Below, piece after piece: positions 6,327 to 13,740 of a DNA stretch of 26,067 nucleotides (within the stretch, counting starts at the first letter, position 1; every line of letters begins with the position of its first letter). The notes under the pieces were generated by a model. That model was not told the origin of the DNA. It ran no database searches and was given only the letters and a program-made list of their open reading frames with translations. A program made the position numbers and the translations under genes. The stretch spans positions 1 to 26,067 of the forward strand of contig JBBSBY010000049.1 in assembly GCA_038250835.1 (NCBI GenBank), given 5' to 3'. The DNA is from JBBSBY01 sp038250835 (lineage in GTDB: Bacteria; Desulfobacterota; Desulfomonilia; Desulfomonilales; Desulfomonilaceae).

Positions 6327-7523
6327 TTGCGGACCAATGTTGAGATTAAGCCCGACATCCATTGGGTAGGGGCCATTGATTGGAATGTCAGAGACTTTCA
6401 CGGGTACTCCACATACAAAGGAACCACATATAACGCGTACCTTGCAATGGATGAAAAGGTAACCCTTTTCGACACAGTGAAAAAATCTTTTAAACTGGAT
6501 ATGCTTCATTGCATTTATAAACTCATTGATCCTAAGAAAATAGATTATCTGGTTGTGAATCACGTCGAACCAGATCACTCCGGTTCGATACCTGAAATAA
6601 TGGAACTGATTCAGCCGGAAAAACTTTTTTGCTCTTCTCGCGGGAAAAAGGCTCTCTTAGACCATTACCATCGTGAGGATTGGCCGTACGAGGTAGTTGA
6701 AACAGGTCAAGAGATCAGCCTCGGTAAGAAAACGGTGAAGTTTATCGAAACGAGAATGCTGCATTGGCCCGACAGCATGTTCAGCTATATCAAAGAAAAC
6801 GCTCTTCTTATATCAAGCGACGCCTTCGGTCAACACTGGGCCACGAGTGAACGTTTTAACGATGAAGTCGACGGCCACGAGCTCATGGATCACGCTACTA
6901 AATATTACGCAAATATACTTATGCCTTATGCTCCATTAATTAGAAAATTAATCGCGGACGTTCAAAAACTTGATATACCGATTGAAATGATTGCTCCGGA
7001 TCACGGTCTTATTTGGCGCGATAATCCCCTTCAAATTGTCGGAGCCTATGATGAATGGAGCAAGCAAGTTCCTAATAAAAAAGCCTTAGTGGTCTACGAT
7101 ACCATGTGGCACAGCACTGAGATGATGGCCAAAGCTATCGCCGATGGTCTGGGAGAATTCGATGTTAGTGTAAAGCTTCTGGATCTTGCCATGAACCATA
7201 GAAGTGACGTCATGACGGAGCTTCTCGACGCAAAGGCCATTCTATTGGGTTCGCCTACTCTAAATAATGGAATGCTTCCGAGAATGGCGGATTTTATTAG
7301 TTATATGAAGGGCCTGCGACCACAGAATAAAATTGGCGCAGCTTTTGGATCATTTGGTTGGAGCGGGGAATCCGTAAAGCAACTTACAAAAGCTTTGGAA
7401 GAAATGAAGGTCAATGTCGTCAATGAAGGGGTGAGTCTCCAGTTTATGCCTGAACACGAAGGCCTAAAGCAATGTGTCGACTTAGGTCGGCAGATTGGCA
7501 AGGCTATTACTGAAAACTCGTAA
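6327..7523 (+). CDS. roo: Rubredoxin:oxygen oxidoreductase (flavodiiron protein)
   Basis: This 398-residue protein is a flavodiiron protein that reduces O2 to water (or NO to N2O) in the cytosol with electrons from rubredoxin. The N-terminal metallo-beta-lactamase-like domain has the diiron ligands His79, Glu81 and Asp83 (NHVEPDHSG), His146 (MLHWPDS), Asp165 (SSDAFG) and His226 (APDHGLIW). The C-terminal flavodoxin domain starts near residue 252 with the FMN loop YDTMWHSTE and includes GSFGWSGES. The length is normal for the family. Translation begins at TTG, six bases after CGGAGG. The rubredoxin gene just upstream is the probable electron donor, so rub and roo form a functional pair. Confidence 0.96.
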   Translation: MRTNVEIKPDIHWVGAIDWNVRDFHGYSTYKGTTYNAYLAMDEKVTLFDTVKKSFKLDMLHCIYKLIDPKKIDYLVVNHVEPDHSGSIPEIMELIQPEKLFCSSRGKKALLDHYHREDWPYEVVETGQEISLGKKTVKFIETRMLHWPDSMFSYIKENALLISSDAFGQHWATSERFNDEVDGHELMDHATKYYANILMPYAPLIRKLIADVQKLDIPIEMIAPDHGLIWRDNPLQIVGAYDEWSKQVPNKKALVVYDTMWHSTEMMAKAIADGLGEFDVSVKLLDLAMNHRSDVMTELLDAKAILLGSPTLNNGMLPRMADFISYMKGLRPQNKIGAAFGSFGWSGESVKQLTKALEEMKVNVVNEGVSLQFMPEHEGLKQCVDLGRQIGKAITENS

Positions 7524-7552
7524 TTAGCGTAAGTGCAGTAAGTTCATTAGTC

Positions 7553-7592
7553 GCTGCGATTTCCAGCGTGGTTCAACATGTGAAATCGCAGC
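7553..7592 (+). terminator. Inverted repeat downstream of roo
   Basis: GCTGCGATTTC (7553-7563) pairs perfectly with GAAATCGCAGC (7582-7592) around an 18-base loop. It sits 30 bases after the roo stop and may end or protect the roo transcript. The lack of a T tract after it argues against a classical intrinsic terminator. Confidence 0.45.
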
Positions 7593-7714
7593 CTGAATAA
7601 GTGTCGATGCCTTATTGCTGAACTATTAAGCTTAGTTTCCATCGATAATGATCAACAATATAAATGTTCTTCCCGTTCAGATAGACATGGCTGTTACAAT
7701 GCAATGTTCGCAGG

Positions 7715-8449
7715 TTGAGACACCAATTGGAAATCGAAAGCAAAAGCAAATCAGTAAGCGGCAAGAAAGCCAAAGAGCAATTGACCGAATTACTTTCAAA
7801 CGATGCTTGGGATTCGGAAGGTTTTAGAACCGAACTTCTGGAGTATAGGCCTAAGTTGGCCGTAAATCCGCTTTTTTCATTACTGCTTAATTCAGACCCG
7901 GTAGTTCGGTCACGCGCTGTTTGGGCGATGGGAATTGTAGTGGACAAGATGGCGCAATCCGATATGGAAGGCGCTCGAATTGTAATGCGCAGATTCATGT
8001 GGAGCTTAAATGACGAGTCCGGCGGCATTGGATGGGGCGCTCCGGAGGCAATGGCCGAAATTATGGCCGTAAATGGCCGACTCGCTGACGAATACTCAAG
8101 TGTATATGTATCGTATCTGAACCCCGACGGAAATTTAATTGAATACGACGCATTGCAAGCCGGTTTACTTTGGGGTTTCGCAAAATTATCGAAAACTCGT
8201 CCCGAATTGATCATCCGGGCGGCGCAATATCTCGAGCCGTACCTCGGTTCCGGTAACAGTGCCGTGCGCGGCTACGCGGCGATGACTATCGGCAATCTTA
8301 AGATCAAATCGCTGGAAGCAGTCCTGGAAAAACTTTTGTCGGACGATGGAGAAATAAAAAAGCATTGTATATCCGGGGATGTGGACACACTGAGAGTTTC
8401 GGATTTGGCAGGCGAAGCTCTAACCAAACTGCGAGACCAATCAGAATGA
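7715..8449 (+). CDS. HEAT-repeat protein, DVU0298-like conserved family
   Basis: This protein of about 244 residues has repeated helical pairs of HEAT type (VRSRAVWAMG, then VRGYAAMTIGNL). A strongly conserved-looking central motif, SLNDESGGIGWGAPEAM, followed by PDGNLIEYDAL, matches what I remember of a deltaproteobacterial family named after Desulfovibrio DVU0298. Its role is unknown; HEAT proteins often act as scaffolds. The start is uncertain: TTG at 7715 has only AGG directly before it, and TTG at 7727 is an alternative. It lies just upstream of the cytochrome bd genes on the same strand, but a 109-base gap with an inverted repeat intervenes. Confidence 0.72.
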   Translation: MRHQLEIESKSKSVSGKKAKEQLTELLSNDAWDSEGFRTELLEYRPKLAVNPLFSLLLNSDPVVRSRAVWAMGIVVDKMAQSDMEGARIVMRRFMWSLNDESGGIGWGAPEAMAEIMAVNGRLADEYSSVYVSYLNPDGNLIEYDALQAGLLWGFAKLSKTRPELIIRAAQYLEPYLGSGNSAVRGYAAMTIGNLKIKSLEAVLEKLLSDDGEIKKHCISGDVDTLRVSDLAGEALTKLRDQSE

Positions 8450-8499
8450 GTGGGATAAAGCCTGATTTTAATCGCAAGCTTCAATTCAATTTATAGCAG

Positions 8500-8542
8500 T
8501 TTTGACGGTCCTCAAGTAATGCCGTGTGGACTGTCGTCAAAA
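8500..8542 (+). promoter_or_regulatory. Long inverted repeat in the cydA leader
   Basis: TTTTGACG (8500-8507) pairs with CGTCAAAA (8535-8542), and GTCC (8508-8511) pairs with GGAC (8528-8531), leaving a three-base bulge. The structure ends just before the cydA ribosome site (AAAGGGA, 8546-8552). It could be an operator for a redox regulator, an RNA structure affecting translation, or a terminator of the HEAT gene without a T tract. Confidence 0.5.
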
Positions 8543-8558
8543 TAGAAAGGGAATCTGA

Positions 8559-9902
8559 ATGGATGTAGAATGGCTATCCAGGCTGCAATTTGCAGTAGCT
8601 ACTCTTTTTCATTTTTTGTTTGTCCCCTTAACATTAGGATTGTCGGTTCTGGTTGCAATAATGGAGACAATCTATGTCAGGACGGGAAATGAAGAATATA
8701 AGAGGATGGCTAAGTTTTGGGGCAAGATTTTCGTCATAAACTTTGCCGTCGGAGTTGTTACCGGCATAACGCTGGAGTTTCAGTTCGGCACCAACTGGGC
8801 GCGATATTCAAAGTACGTCGGTGATGTTTTTGGATCGCTCCTGGCGATTGAAGCAAGCACTTCGTTTTTTCTTGAATCCACATTTATTGCCGTCTGGATA
8901 TTTGGATGGAATAGGGTGTCTCCCAAAGTTCATGCATTGAGTATGTGGCTGGTGGCCATAGCGGGAACATTTTCAGCTTATTGGATTCTTGTCGCAAATT
9001 CCTGGATGCAGCATCCAATCGGCTATGTGATACGTGACGGCAGAGCTGAGCTTACCGATTTTTTGGCGGTTATTTCTCAGCCGTTTGCCATCCTTACGTT
9101 CCTTCATACGGTTTTCGCCGGTTACATTGTAGGATCGTTTTTCGTGATGGGTATGAGCGCGTGGCAAATATTGAAAGACAAACACGTAGATTTTTATGTA
9201 AAATCCTTTAGAGTGGCTCTAATTTTCGGCCTTGTTTTCTCAATCGGAGAAGTCATTATCGGCGATTTTCATGGAAAGCTGGTTTCCAGATACCAACTCA
9301 CCAAAGTGGCTGCGATGGAGTCTCAATGGGAAACTCAGAAAAACGCCCCGTTTCATATGATTTTAATTCCTGATGCAAAGAACGAAAGGAATCGTGTAGA
9401 AGCAATCGCAATACCCGGATTCCTGAGTTGGTTAATGTACAGTGATGCAAATGCAGAAGTGAAAGGTCTGAAAGAATGGCCAAAGGAAGATCGTCCTCCT
9501 GTGGCTACAGTGTTTTACTCTTTCAGACTAATGGTAGGTCTTGGCTTTTTATTCCCTGTTTTGACGATCATAGGGTATTCGGTTCGCAACCGCCTAACCG
9601 AGAATCGATGGTATCTCTGGGTCATGGTTGCCTCCCTCCCGCTGCCGTGGGTTGCCGCGGAACTCGGGTGGATCGTGACGGAAGTGGGGCGTCAGCCTTG
9701 GATTGTTTACGGTATGATGCGCACCCAAAATGCGGCGTCTCCAATAGTCGTTTCGCAGGTCGGAATTTCCCTGGTCGCCTTCATCGTAATATATACGCTA
9801 CTTGGATTGACTGCCGCCACCCTTATCATTAAAACCGTAATTAAAGGACCCGAATCCCCGACGCCAACGTCTATGGAGCCCGTCCAGGAAGGAGCCCACT
9901 GA
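8559..9902 (+). CDS. cydA: Cytochrome bd quinol oxidase subunit I
   Basis: The 447-residue integral membrane protein is the haem-bearing subunit of cytochrome bd, which oxidises quinol and reduces O2 to water with very high affinity. Haem ligands match E. coli: His18 (LFHFLFVPLTLG; b595), His183 (FLHTVFAGY; b558) and Met325 with Arg323 (YSFRLMVGLG; b558). The conserved acidic residues Glu98 and Glu106 are present, and GRQPWIVYG ends the quinol-side region. The length and the short loop after residue 245 fit the short Q-loop subfamily. AAAGGGA precedes the ATG. In an anaerobe this oxidase most probably serves O2 scavenging and limited microaerobic respiration. Confidence 0.96.
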   Translation: MDVEWLSRLQFAVATLFHFLFVPLTLGLSVLVAIMETIYVRTGNEEYKRMAKFWGKIFVINFAVGVVTGITLEFQFGTNWARYSKYVGDVFGSLLAIEASTSFFLESTFIAVWIFGWNRVSPKVHALSMWLVAIAGTFSAYWILVANSWMQHPIGYVIRDGRAELTDFLAVISQPFAILTFLHTVFAGYIVGSFFVMGMSAWQILKDKHVDFYVKSFRVALIFGLVFSIGEVIIGDFHGKLVSRYQLTKVAAMESQWETQKNAPFHMILIPDAKNERNRVEAIAIPGFLSWLMYSDANAEVKGLKEWPKEDRPPVATVFYSFRLMVGLGFLFPVLTIIGYSVRNRLTENRWYLWVMVASLPLPWVAAELGWIVTEVGRQPWIVYGMMRTQNAASPIVVSQVGISLVAFIVIYTLLGLTAATLIIKTVIKGPESPTPTSMEPVQEGAH

Positions 9903-9903
9903 T

Positions 9904-10929
9904 ATGGAAATCATCTGGTTCGGACTTTGGGGACTTCTGTGGGCCATCTATTTTTCATTGGATGGCTACGATTTCGGATTAGCGACCTTAAGACCGTTCA
10001 TATCGAAAAGCGACACTGATACCAGGATTATTAACCACGTTATGGGGCCATTTTGGGACGGCAATGAGGTTTGGCTCATAACCGCCGGTGGAGTTACTTT
10101 CGCCGCGTTCCCCACCACGTATGCGGTGATGTTCAGCACGCTCTATAGCCCGCTTCTACTCATTTTGTTCTGTTTAATTATTCGGGCGGTATCTTTCGAG
10201 TTCCGCAATGAATATGAGAGTCCGGCCTGGCGCAAGCTGTGGGATACTTGTCAGTTTATCGGAAGCTTTGGGCCCGCCTTACTTTTTGGCGTAGCGTTCG
10301 CCAATATTTTTCAAGGTATTCCATTTGATAATGAAGGCGTTTATTATGGCAGTATCCTGGGACTTCTGAACGCTTATGGATTGGCCGGCGGTGTGTTCTT
10401 TGTCTCGTTATTCCTGGTTACCGGCGGCTTATGGTTGATTGTAAAAACAGAGGGATCACTTCAGGAGCGGACAATTTCCGTAGTTTCAAAGCTGTGGGTC
10501 TGGCTTGTCTTGGTTGCCGTGGGTTTTTTGATCTTTACATGGTTTGCCACCCCTCTGTACAACAATTATCTGCGCGTTCCCATTCTTCTGATTGTCCCTC
10601 TGATAGCGGTTGCGGCTCTTTTGTCCGTTCGTTGGTTTATTGCCAAACGCCGGTGGTGGACCGCATGGACGGCCGCCACTGTTACGGTTTTCATGTCCAT
10701 TGCTTTTGGAGTCATAGGGCTGTTCCCCAATCTCTATCCTTCGAGTCTTGATCCATCGTACAGCTTGACCGCCTTCAACAGCAATTCAAGTCCATTGACA
10801 CTAAAGATAATGTTGATTGTAGTCTTGATTTTCATTCCTTTGGTCATTGCTTATCAGGCCTGGGTACATTGGTTATTTAAGAACAAGGTAACTGAAGAGC
10901 ATTTGCATAGGAATGAAGCGTCCTACTAA
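9904..10929 (+). CDS. cydB: Cytochrome bd quinol oxidase subunit II
   Basis: This 341-residue membrane protein is the second subunit of cytochrome bd, needed for assembly. It starts MEIIWFGLWGLLWAIYF and has the conserved LDGYDFG motif near residue 20 and WDGNEVWL near residue 51, followed by about eight transmembrane helices. AAGGAG near the end of cydA lies about nine bases before its ATG, and only one base separates the cydA stop from this start, so the two are co-translated. I find no CydX-like small gene after it, which is common outside the Proteobacteria with long Q-loops. Confidence 0.95.
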   Translation: MEIIWFGLWGLLWAIYFSLDGYDFGLATLRPFISKSDTDTRIINHVMGPFWDGNEVWLITAGGVTFAAFPTTYAVMFSTLYSPLLLILFCLIIRAVSFEFRNEYESPAWRKLWDTCQFIGSFGPALLFGVAFANIFQGIPFDNEGVYYGSILGLLNAYGLAGGVFFVSLFLVTGGLWLIVKTEGSLQERTISVVSKLWVWLVLVAVGFLIFTWFATPLYNNYLRVPILLIVPLIAVAALLSVRWFIAKRRWWTAWTAATVTVFMSIAFGVIGLFPNLYPSSLDPSYSLTAFNSNSSPLTLKIMLIVVLIFIPLVIAYQAWVHWLFKNKVTEEHLHRNEASY

Positions 10930-10954
10930 TCCTCTAATGGAGTTGATCAGTTAA

Positions 10955-11467
10955 ATGAAAGAATTTTCGGGTTTGGTGACACTAAACGGCAACCCTTTGA
11001 TTCTACTGGGGGAGGAAATTGAAATTGGAGATAAGGCTCCTGACTTCACGGTCGTGGACAATAACCAGCAACCTGTGAAATTTTCCTCGTTTGCCGATAA
11101 AACGTGTATTCTCAGCGTAATCCCATCTTTGGACACACCGGTTTGTGATGTTTCCACGCGCAAGTTCAACGAGGAAGCTGAGAGTTTAGGTCCTGACGTC
11201 CTTGTGTTGACCTTGAGCATGGACTTGCCTTTTGCACAGGCACGATGGCGCAAAGCTGCGGGCGCCGAAGCTGTCCGGACATTCTCGGACCATCGCGACG
11301 CTTCATTCGGGCTATCGTATGGCGTCCTTATAAAGGATTTACGCCTGCTGTCCAGGGCTGTATTTGTTGTGGACAAGAATGGGATAGTTAAATACAAAGA
11401 AATTGTCGGTGAACTCGCAAATGAACCGAACTATAATGCTATTCTGAATGTTCTAAGGAATATATAA
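10955..11467 (+). CDS. tpx: Thiol peroxidase (Tpx family) lacking the usual resolving cysteine
   Basis: This 170-residue protein is a Tpx-type peroxiredoxin that reduces lipid and hydrogen peroxides. It begins FSGLVTLNGNPLILLGEE, a Tpx hallmark, and has the peroxidatic Cys64 in PSLDTPVC. The second Tpx hallmark, SxDLPFAQxRxC, is present as SMDLPFAQARWR: the resolving Cys (E. coli Cys95) is Arg99. The only other cysteine is Cys51 in a core strand. It may act as a one-Cys enzyme with an external thiol. It starts 25 bases after cydB with TGGAG upstream, so it is probably in the cydAB transcript. Confidence 0.92.
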   Translation: MKEFSGLVTLNGNPLILLGEEIEIGDKAPDFTVVDNNQQPVKFSSFADKTCILSVIPSLDTPVCDVSTRKFNEEAESLGPDVLVLTLSMDLPFAQARWRKAAGAEAVRTFSDHRDASFGLSYGVLIKDLRLLSRAVFVVDKNGIVKYKEIVGELANEPNYNAILNVLRNI

Positions 11468-11553
11468 TCTAGAGGAATTTGCAATAACACAAAACGGCCG
11501 TGGAAGCTAAGTGTTTTTACGGCTATGTTTTTCCATAATTTTGGAGGTATTTA

Positions 11554-12009
11554 ATGGAACAATGGAAATCAGTTGACGAAGTTTTGGATTTCGCGATCGG
11601 CCAGGAAGAACAAGCTCATGATTTTTATATGGAATTGGCCGGCAAAATGCAGCGAGGATGGATGAAAGAAATTTTTGAACATTTTGCTCAAGAAGAAAAT
11701 GGTCATAAAAGAAAACTCCTTGAGATTAAATCAGGCAAACTATTAACCGGTTCGTCAAAGAAAGTCTTGGATCTTAAACTATCCGAATATTTGACTGATG
11801 TGGAACCGGGGCCGGAAATGGATTACCAGGAAGCTCTGGTTGTAGCTATGAAGAAAGAGAAAAAGGCCTTTAAAATGTATAGCGACATCGCTGAAGCCAC
11901 TGATGATGAGAATCTAAAAGTCACTTTTACGATGTTGGCCCAGGAAGAAGCGAAACATAAGCTTAGATTCGAAGTGGAATACGACGATGTAATAATGTCT
12001 GAGAATTAG
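11554..12009 (+). CDS. Rubrerythrin-like ferritin-fold diiron protein, no rubredoxin domain
   Basis: The 151-residue protein is a four-helix ferritin-like diiron protein. Helix motifs with metal-ligand character are EEQAHDFY (about residues 18-25), AQEENGHK (about 45-52), KEKKAFKMY in the second half, and AQEEAKHKLRFE near the C-terminus, giving the paired Glu / ExxH pattern. It lacks any CxxC, so there is no rubredoxin domain; peroxide reduction would need a separate rubredoxin or the small rubredoxin-like protein at 3594. It lies 86 bases after tpx with GGAGG before the ATG. Confidence 0.88.
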   Translation: MEQWKSVDEVLDFAIGQEEQAHDFYMELAGKMQRGWMKEIFEHFAQEENGHKRKLLEIKSGKLLTGSSKKVLDLKLSEYLTDVEPGPEMDYQEALVVAMKKEKKAFKMYSDIAEATDDENLKVTFTMLAQEEAKHKLRFEVEYDDVIMSEN

Positions 12010-12217
12010 TATTTAAAATCGCACAGCGTTTTTTGAAAAATCAAAATCGATATACCAAGGTTTTTGAGGATTCAGGAAGCGCTCTCATTTTTGACGACGC
12101 ATTCCGCTTCAGCAGCTAATAGGCCTGAGCTATAGCCGACTTTGCCAAGAATCATATGAGTTAAGGCGTCTGGGCGGAGGATTTTTGATGTTGCTTTTTC
12201 TGCTCCAGTGGTAAATC

Positions 12218-12245
12218 AATGGCCAAGATTTCATGCTTGGCCATT
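12218..12245 (+). terminator. Ten-bp hairpin before the membrane fusion protein gene
   Basis: AATGGCCAAG (12218-12227) and CTTGGCCATT (12236-12245) form a perfect 10-base stem with an eight-base loop, followed by CTTGTTTGTTG. It could terminate transcription coming from the oxygen-defence genes. A frame reading through it from ATG 12233 exists, but the better start is 12269. Confidence 0.45.
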
Positions 12246-12268
12246 CTTGTTTGTTGAGGAAAATAATC

Positions 12269-13318
12269 GTGAAACGCAAACTACTAATCGCCTCCGTCAG
12301 CGTTATTGCGTTAATTGGAATATTGCTTTGGATACAGGGCGCTTTTCATTCAAAAATTCCACCCGGAAAAACTGATTTACACAGGAGCGGAAAAGAGCCG
12401 CCAAACACGGTAAAAGCTGCTTTGTTTGAGAGCAGCGGATCAGTGACCGTATCAGGAACGGTGACTTCTCAGGACATGGCACGGGTCGCATCGCGTGTTC
12501 TGGGGTACGTAACTGAACTTAAGGTTTACGAAGGAGACGCTGTAAAGAAGGGGCAGGTTTTGCTTCGTATCGACACAAAAGAAGCTTCTGAAAGGTTGCA
12601 ACAATCGGAGGCGAATCTCGACAGCGCCAAAGCCGAATTAACCAGGACGGCTAATGACTTTGAGCGGTATAAAATTTTGTACGAAAAGGAGTCCGTAGCC
12701 AAGAAAGACTATGACGACGCGTACGCTAGATATGAAGTGGCCAAAGCGGCTGAATCACGGGCTCAAGCGGCTGTTGACGAGGCAAAGACTATGGTTTCCT
12801 ACGGCGCGGTCACCGCTCCATTTGACGGCATTGTAGCCGAAAGAAGCGTGAATGTGGGCGACTTGGCTACTCCGGGCAAACCACTCTTGACGATCTATAT
12901 GCCGGGCTCCCTGGAATTGATAGCACAGGCCGGAGAGCAATATGCTCAATATTTGAAAATCGGAGCGCCTGTGGAGGTGTCGATCCCCTCAATAAGTTAC
13001 AGCGAAAAGACGACTATCAGAGAGGTTGTTCCCCAACGCGACGAGAGAACCAGATCCATTACCATCAAAGCTTCTCTTCCCCCGAAAACAGGCCTTAACC
13101 CCGGATTATACGGGGCGCTCACCTTCAATACTCGTGAAACTAAGACTGTAGTTATTCCTGCAAAAGCAGTGATTACTGTGGGTCAACTTGAATCCGTAAA
13201 AATTTGGGAAAACGGTCGGGTATTTAATCGCCACGTGAAAACCGGCAGAAAATTGGATAATGATAAAATGGAAATAATTTCCGGGCTGAACACTGGAGAG
13301 GACGTTATACTTCCTTAA
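12269..13318 (+). CDS. HlyD/RND-type efflux membrane fusion protein (periplasmic adaptor), orphan
   Basis: This 349-residue protein starts MKRKLLIASVSVIALIGILLW, a signal anchor in the inner membrane. It then has a biotinyl-lipoyl half (VTSQDMARVASRVLGYV, DAVKKGQVLLRID), a coiled-coil hairpin with alternating Ala/Glu/Lys (about residues 100-165), the return lipoyl half VTAPFDGIVAERSVNVGDLA, and a beta-barrel. GAGGA (12256-12260) is eight bases before the GTG at 12269. The C-terminus stops at GEDVILP, slightly shorter than typical adaptors, which continue another strand. No pump or outer membrane channel gene follows, so its partner must be elsewhere, or the operon has been lost. Confidence 0.85.
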   Translation: MKRKLLIASVSVIALIGILLWIQGAFHSKIPPGKTDLHRSGKEPPNTVKAALFESSGSVTVSGTVTSQDMARVASRVLGYVTELKVYEGDAVKKGQVLLRIDTKEASERLQQSEANLDSAKAELTRTANDFERYKILYEKESVAKKDYDDAYARYEVAKAAESRAQAAVDEAKTMVSYGAVTAPFDGIVAERSVNVGDLATPGKPLLTIYMPGSLELIAQAGEQYAQYLKIGAPVEVSIPSISYSEKTTIREVVPQRDERTRSITIKASLPPKTGLNPGLYGALTFNTRETKTVVIPAKAVITVGQLESVKIWENGRVFNRHVKTGRKLDNDKMEIISGLNTGEDVILP

Positions 13319-13740
13319 TATATTTACCAGTCTCTCCATATTGATTGACTTGGGTCTGAAACTACGCTATTCAAGATCTGCCCGGAGGCCTGTCGAGAAT
13401 TATAATTCAAAATTATGATTCCAATCCTAAAACTTACTTTCACGATAAGCGCACCCGGGGGCACAATTCTCAGAGTTCATCCAATAAAATTGAAATTATA
13501 ATGCGCCGAGGCGCAACCGCCTGTTATTGTTCTGCCCGAGACGATTGGAATTATTGAAGTGAAGTCGGCAAACATCTATAGTATAATGCTGTAGAGCACC
13601 ATTCTGTAAATTAAAACGTCCGCTCCGTTAGCTTAATGATACATAACAAATCATATTGAGCTGTTGCATTTTCTTAGATATGCCGGCTTAACAACAATTG
13701 CATCCTTCTTCGACCCTATTTCAGGGCAAATAGATATTGA
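13319..13740. other. Intergenic stretch before the histidine kinase
   Basis: This 422-base AT-rich stretch has no gene I can support. It contains the hairpin at 13397-13421, a short palindrome TGCGCC-GA-GGCGCA at 13502-13515, and a TATAAT box at 13582-13587 that lacks a well-spaced -35 box. Confidence 0.6.
13397..13421 (+). terminator. AT-rich hairpin downstream of the membrane fusion protein gene
   Basis: GAATTATAATT (13397-13407) and AATTATGATTC (13411-13421) pair over 11 bases with one G-U wobble and a three-base loop. The position, 80 bases after the stop, suits an RNA 3' end. The low GC of the stem and the absence of a T tract make a functional terminator doubtful. Confidence 0.35.

Noticed and set aside
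7612..8214. A 200-residue open frame on the - strand across the HEAT-repeat gene
   Set aside because: It opposes a protein with conserved motifs; its translation is Ser-rich without features.
12233..12268. Longer start for the membrane fusion protein at ATG 12233
   Set aside because: This ATG lies in the loop of the 12218-12245 hairpin without a ribosome site; GTG 12269 has GAGGA and gives a clean signal anchor.
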